A stretch of DNA of 14,212 bases from Karstenula rhodostoma CBS 690.94 (Eukaryota > Ascomycota > Dothideomycetes > Pleosporales > Didymosphaeriaceae). A program made the position numbers and the translations under genes. Below, in pieces: positions 11,275 to 14,212 of this stretch (position 1 is its first letter; every line of letters begins with the position of its first letter). The notes beneath the pieces are model-generated. The model saw nothing but the letters and a program-made list of their open reading frames with translations, was not told the origin of the DNA and did no database searches. The stretch is taken from NCBI GenBank assembly GCA_010093485.1, contig MU001502.1:1914673-1928884 (forward strand), written 5' to 3'.

Positions 11275-11385
11275 AGTACTAGCTATAATCTCTAAGATAA
11301 TAGTTATATTAGTACTTTTATAGATTTCCCCTTAAATTAAAATATAGAGGACTAGACTCTTAGATATTAGTATTAAGGTAGTTAA
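11275..11385 (+). other. SNF2 motifs V and VI, degraded
   Basis: S-T-S-Y-N-L-stop (11275-11295) followed by F-I-D-F-P-L-N (11317-11337) and I-E-D-stop-T-L-R-Y-x-x-x-G-S-stop (11344-11385). Fungal SNF2-like proteins have S-A-T-S-x-N-L-Q, then V-F-V-D-x-P, then Q-x-x-G-R-x-x-R-I-G-Q at this spacing. Stops occupy the expected Gln and Arg/Trp positions. Confidence 0.82.
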
Positions 11386-11447
11386 TATTTAAGTATATAT
11401 TTCTTCTATATTATTATCTAAGGAATATATAGTATCTAGTAATATAG

Positions 11448-11528
11448 GTAAGTTAATTTATTTAGGGGTACTCTAGAAACTTTCCTATATACCCCCTATA
11501 TAATAACTATCCTTACTAACTTTTCTAG
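11448..11528 (+). other. Predicted intron 3 of the SNF2-like gene, carries hairpin
   Basis: It starts with the near-consensus GTAAGT, has a TACTAAC branch site at 11514-11520 and ends TTTTCTAG at 11528; length 81 bp, identical to intron 1. Inside is AGGGG (11464-11468), CTAGAAACTTTCCTA and then ACCCCCT, a looser copy of the same hairpin. Splicing preserves the frame. Confidence 0.82.
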
Positions 11529-12507
11529 TAAAAATCTACTTACTTTACTAGTATTAGTATCTACTTTCTTTAACTATACTATTAAGGAAAATAGTATTAA
11601 GGAGTTTACTAAAATCTTTAATATTCTAGAGAATATTATCGCTTAGGTATATAAGAATATACTAGATACCTTTATTAGAAGATTTAAATATAATATAGCC
11701 CTTAATAATACTAACTATAAGTATCTCTTTATATTTAGTAAATATACTATAAAGTTTATTAAGGAGGAGTATAAAAACTATAAATACCCTTTTAAATAGT
11801 AGCCTATTCTAGTCCTATTTTCTATTATAATATATACTCTTATAACTTCTACTTCTACTAGAACTATTACTAGAATATCTAGTTTTCTAGATAACTTTAC
11901 TAAGGATATTATTAAATTAGGGTAGCTAGAATTAGATATATATAAAGTAGTCTAAATAAAGAAATATAGTTTTAATCTAGATAATATCTTCTATACTAAG
12001 TCTATATCTAAAAAGAAGAAGAAACCTAATATAGCCTACCTTATAGACTATATTTTAAAGATAAGTAATATATTATTTAGAATATAGGTAGAGCTTAATA
12101 AGTATACTAAAAATACTAAAATAGATTTATAAGATATTTACCTAACTATTATTTCTATATAATATAATAGTCTCTAGATATTTAATAATACTTATATAAA
12201 AGTACTTAAGGCTACCTAAAAAGCCAATATAGAGTAGAGTTCTAATAAGTAAGTATTAAATATTAAGGAGTATCTAGATAAGTATAGTATATAGGATATA
12301 CTTAATTATATAAAGTAATATTTAATATATTATCTACCTTCTAATAATCTTATACCTTTAAATATATAAAAATATAGTCGGGTTATAAAATAGATTAAGG
12401 CCTATAAGGGTTTAAAGGATATAGACTATTTAACTATAGTACTAAAAAAGTCTAGTAGAGGTAATAGAAAGAGGAAATAGTAAATAGTATTATATAGTTA
12501 TAGTATA

Positions 12508-12602
12508 ATAGAGATTAAAGTAGGGAATAGAGATTAAAATAAAAGATAGAGACTAAAATAGGAGATAGAAACTAAAATAGGGGATAGAGATTAAAGTAGG
12601 AT
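12508..12602. repeat. 19-bp minisatellite, five units
   Basis: ATAGAGATTAAAGTAGGGA-like units start at 12508, 12527, 12546, 12565 and 12584, a constant 19-bp period. A further degenerate unit lies at 12631-12648. The period is not a multiple of three, so it is unlikely to encode a regular peptide repeat. It lies immediately downstream of the last convincing SNF2-like coding sequence. Confidence 0.85.
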
Positions 12603-12677
12603 TATAGTTTAAAACTATAGAATAATAGTAATAGAGATTAAAATAGGGTTATAGTCTAGAACTATATAATAATAGTT
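12589..12677. repeat. 47-bp imperfect direct repeat
   Basis: The stretch from GATTAAAGTAGGATTATAG (12589) is repeated from GATTAAAATAGGGTTATAG (12636), including the trailing AACTATA...AATAATAG. It overlaps the last 19-bp unit, giving a higher-order structure to the minisatellite. Confidence 0.65.
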
Positions 12678-12679
12678 AG

Positions 12680-12870
12680 TATAAATAGTCCTAATCTATA
12701 GATATATTTTACTATTTATTTATATTTTTTTACTATAGTATTAAGAATCTATTATAATAGCCTTTATTATAATTTTTACTTTAAATAATATAATCTAGTA
12801 ATATCTTATATACTATTATATAGATAGACCTACTAAAATATCTATTTATAATTTAGTAATTACTTTATAA
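12680..12870. other. Non-coding AT-rich stretch
   Basis: This sequence lies between the minisatellite and the polypyrimidine tract. I see no coherent reading frame, repeat or hairpin in it beyond the general TpA richness. Confidence 0.4.
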
Positions 12871-12960
12871 CCCCTCTTTTTCTTTTCTTTCCTCTTTTTT
12901 TTTTCTTTTTTTTTTCTTTTCTTTCTTCTTTCCTCTCTTCCCTTTCTATTACCTTCTCTA
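12871..12960 (+). promoter_or_regulatory. Long polypyrimidine tract upstream of the terminal gene
   Basis: An almost pure C/T run on the plus strand (CCCCTCTTTTTCTTTTCTTT, then T-rich runs with single C, to CTCTTCCCTTTC) lies directly before the reading frame that begins at about 12961. CT-rich tracts are typical of fungal core promoters near the transcription start. It could also form triplex DNA, or be a simple slippage product. Confidence 0.5.
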
Positions 12961-13785
12961 AACTACCTTCTTACCTACTATTCTATAATATAAGTATATA
13001 ATATATTTTAACTCTTCTATAGATTATTTAATCCTAATAAGTACTCTACTAACTAACCTATAAGAAAGACTTATAATTACTAATAATAAAATAATACCTA
13101 TACTATTATTAATATAATTTATAAAGTATAAGAGGCTTCCCTTTTTAATAGTATATACTACCTATCTCTTTTAAATAACTAGATAGAGTTTAGTATTTCT
13201 AGAAATATAATAGAGGATTAAGAAGTAGCCTTCTATACTACTAAATTCTAGTCTAGCTAATTAGGGGTATTTATAGTCTTAATACCCCTAGACCTATCTA
13301 TATAGATATGGCGCTAAGTAGTACTACCTATAGAGAAAAAGTATAGTATTACTTTACTCTTTAATAATATAGATATTAAAGTTAACTAGGATAAGTTTAT
13401 CTACCTTTATAATTATAAGGAAGATAGTCTTAAGTAGGTAATACTATAAAAGAAGTATAATAAATATATTATAGGTATTATAGTAGATATAGTCTAAATA
13501 GTTAAGAATATATATCTTACTAATCTAGTAAACTAGTTTACGTGGTTAGAATTAGGTAATCTAGATAAGGAGTAGATATAGGTACTTAAAAAATATATAC
13601 TTAAAAAGGGAGAAAGAAAGTAGCTATTTAGATACTTTAGTAATCTACTATTTATAATAAATAAGCTTAGTAACTACCCTTATAATAATACTAATAATAA
13701 CTTTAATATATATAAGTATTTTAGAGTATATACTATAGAGGACCTAGATACCTTTATAGGTAACAGGTAGGCTAGATATAGCTAG
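12961..13785 (+). pseudogene. Telomere-proximal RIP-degraded coding remnant, unrecognised
   Basis: One frame (12961, 12964 and so on) reads coherently for about 270 codons with only TAA/TAG interruptions. It includes EASLFNSIYYLSLLN (13132-13176), a LPIEKKYSITLLFNN stretch (13326-13370) and the long helical-looking TWLELGNLDKE (13540-13572). The C-terminal part is charged and Asn-rich. No motif known to me appears. A polypyrimidine tract precedes it and a palindrome follows, and its end is only about 330 bp from the telomere repeats. It could be a separate gene or a terminal exon of the SNF2-like gene; the tract between them favours a separate gene. The last TAG (13783-13785) may be a true stop or a RIP product. 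Confidence 0.58.
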
Positions 13786-13818
13786 GGGGCTTATAATAAA
13801 CTTTCCTATAAACCCCCT
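13784..13818. repeat. Palindrome AGGGGG...CCCCCT, possible intron or 3' UTR
   Basis: AGGGGGCTTATA (13784-13795) pairs with TATAAACCCCCT (13807-13818) with one mismatch around an 11-base loop that includes AAACTTTCC. It is the best full-length example of the dispersed hairpin with both G5 and C5 arms. It could lie inside an intron bounded by GTAGGC (13767) and CTAATTCTAAG (13831), 65 bp, or simply follow the gene. Confidence 0.75.
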
Positions 13819-13843
13819 ATCTAATTCTAAGTATAATATAATA

Positions 13844-13896
13844 GTGTATAGATAATATTAGTATATAGATAGTATTAGTATTTAGATTATAAATTA
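13844..13896. repeat. 17-bp tandem repeat, about three units
   Basis: GTGTATAGATAATATTA (13844-13860) and GTATATAGATAGTATTA (13861-13877) are in exact 17-bp register, followed by a degenerate GTATTTAGATTATAAATTA (13878-13896). The repeat lies in non-coding subterminal DNA between the last gene and the cap. Confidence 0.65.
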
Positions 13897-13989
13897 ATAT
13901 AGTTAGTGTATTATAGTATAATATAGTAGGGGGTAATTATCCTAATAGAAGTAGAGAAGATTATATATAGGTATTAGATAGTATAAACC

Positions 13990-14057
13990 TATTAACTATG
14001 TTCTATATTATTATAATACCCTGTGTAGCTTAAAGCAGTTACTGGTAAGGAGATGTA
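13990..14057. other. RIP boundary: transition to normal base composition
   Basis: From about 13,998 onward TG and CA dinucleotides reappear densely (ATGTTC, CTGTGTAGC, AAGCAGTTACTGG, GATGTAGG), after nearly 14 kb in which they are rare. RIP therefore stopped between about 13,990 and 14,030, leaving roughly 100 bp unmutated before the telomere repeats. Confidence 0.75.
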
Positions 14058-14117
14058 GGGCGCGAGGGTCGCCGGAGGTGACCCGCAGCGCCCGTGGACC
14101 CACCGGCGGGATATCCC
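14058..14117. other. GC-rich subtelomeric cap with nested inverted repeats
   Basis: This is the only GC-rich, unmutated sequence in the window. GGGCGC (14058-14063) pairs with GCGCCC (14088-14093) and GGGTC (14066-14070) with GACCC (14080-14084), forming one stem with a small internal loop. A second stem uses CCCG (14091-14094) with CGGG (14107-14110) and GTGG with CCAC (14100-14103), sharing three bases with the first. It directly abuts the telomere repeats. It may be a short telomere-adjacent sequence shared between chromosome ends, or a structured element for telomere proteins or TERRA-like transcription. Function is unknown. Confidence 0.75.
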
Positions 14118-14212
14118 AGGGTTAGGGTTAGGGTTAGGGTTAGGGTTAGGGTTAGGGTTAGGGTTAGGGTTAGGGTTAGGGTTAGGGTTAGGGTTAGGGT
14201 TAGGGTTAGGGT
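14118..14212 (+). repeat. Telomere, (TTAGGG)n
   Basis: After AGGG (14118-14121), 15 perfect TTAGGG units run from 14122 to 14211, plus one T. The G-rich strand reads toward the end, as at a right-hand chromosome end. There are no variant units. TTAGGG is the repeat of most filamentous ascomycetes. Confidence 0.99.

Larger units (their letters stand above)
7551..12480 (+). pseudogene. SNF2-family helicase-like ATPase, RIP-inactivated
   Basis: This is a remnant of a large SF2 DNA-dependent ATPase of the SNF2 type, proteins that translocate on DNA and remodel chromatin. Exon 1 (to 9407) and exon 2 (9489-10291) share one frame, and exons 3 (10362-11447) and 4 (from 11529) use another; the 70-bp intron accounts for the switch. 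Motifs in order: motif I KGGIIANIIKLDKTI (9339-9383), degraded from the GGI-A-x-x-x-G-L-G-K-T-I type; motif II LVFYNKV (10005-10025), fitting D/N-E-x-H/Q after RIP; motif III LLLGYSIS (10095-10118), fitting SGTPIS; motif V STSYNL (11275-11292), matching the S-A-T-S-x-N-L-Q form of fungal SNF2-like proteins; and motif VI IED-x-TLRY...GS (11344-11382). The roughly 600 codons before motif I and 300 after intron 3 are unrecognised; the latter encode Lys-rich SISKKKKKP near 11998-12024. Dozens of in-frame TAA/TAG show it is dead. Start and stop are not assignable. Confidence 0.85.

Noticed and set aside
12508..12602. Repeat domain in a protein
   Set aside because: The 19-bp period is not a multiple of three, so successive units would be read in different frames.
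13767..13831. Fourth hairpin-bearing intron
   Set aside because: GTAGGC and CTAATTCTAAG are splice-like, but no coding sequence can be recognised downstream to confirm a splice, so it is noted only as a possibility.
1..13990. Mitochondrial or plasmid DNA, suggested by the very high AT content
   Set aside because: The CpA/TpG depletion, spliceosomal-type introns, nuclear RecQ/SNF2 motifs and terminal TTAGGG array all point to nuclear subtelomeric DNA.
1..13990. RIPped LTR or LINE retrotransposon
   Set aside because: No reverse transcriptase (F/Y-x-D-D), integrase or RNase H pattern and no long terminal repeat pair was seen. The long frames instead show helicase motifs.
14118..14212. Assembly artefact at the contig end
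   Set aside because: Fifteen perfect units in the correct orientation next to unique sequence is what a genuine telomere looks like.

Overview
This window is the physical end of a chromosome from a filamentous ascomycete (Pezizomycotina-type fungus). It finishes in 15 uninterrupted TTAGGG repeats read 5'->3' toward the end, so the right edge is the telomere. Positions 1 to about 13,990 carry an extreme repeat-induced point mutation (RIP) signature. CpA and TpG have almost disappeared, TpA dominates, ATG is almost absent (ATG becomes ATA), and in-frame stops are essentially all TAA/TAG (from CAA/CAG/TGG, with TGA itself converted to TAA). Introns have fungal signals (GTAAGT or GTATAT, the latter as expected from GTATGT; CTAAC/CTAAT-like branch sites; TAG ends). 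The genus cannot be told from the sequence.

Layout. (1) 1-1620, minus strand: an unrecognised gene remnant that keeps one reading frame for about 500 codons. (2) 1625-1900: a divergent intergenic region with two related hairpins. (3) About 1860-6890, plus strand: a RIP-killed telomere-linked RecQ helicase (TLH) with a Cys-finger region at the N-terminus, the conserved TLH middle segment, RecQ motifs I, II, III, V and VI, and one 50-bp intron. (4) 6900-7550: a CT-rich tract, a possible exon and a 3 x 70-bp tandem repeat. (5) About 7551-12,480, plus strand: a second RIP-killed helicase-like gene with SNF2 motifs I, II, III, V and VI, and three introns that change frame exactly as required. (6) 12,490-12,960: a 19-bp minisatellite and a long polypyrimidine tract. 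(7) 12,961-13,785, plus strand: an unrecognised coding remnant, the gene nearest the telomere. (8) 13,786-14,117: a short palindrome, a 17-bp minisatellite, then a GC-rich cap with nested inverted repeats that RIP did not touch. (9) The telomere.

Two points stand out. First, a RecQ-type (TLH) and a SNF2-type motor gene lie in tandem pointing at the telomere. Both were destroyed only by C-to-T/G-to-A substitutions, with frames kept over kilobases, which suggests multicopy chromosome-end genes mutated recently. Second, a short palindrome (core like AGAAAACTTTTCTATANACCCCCT, often with an AGGGG left arm) recurs at about nine places, and three of the clearest copies sit inside predicted introns of the SNF2 gene. 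This resembles introner-like elements or a hairpin-bearing intron family. No active coding gene, tRNA, rRNA, CRISPR array or recognisable transposase/reverse transcriptase was found.
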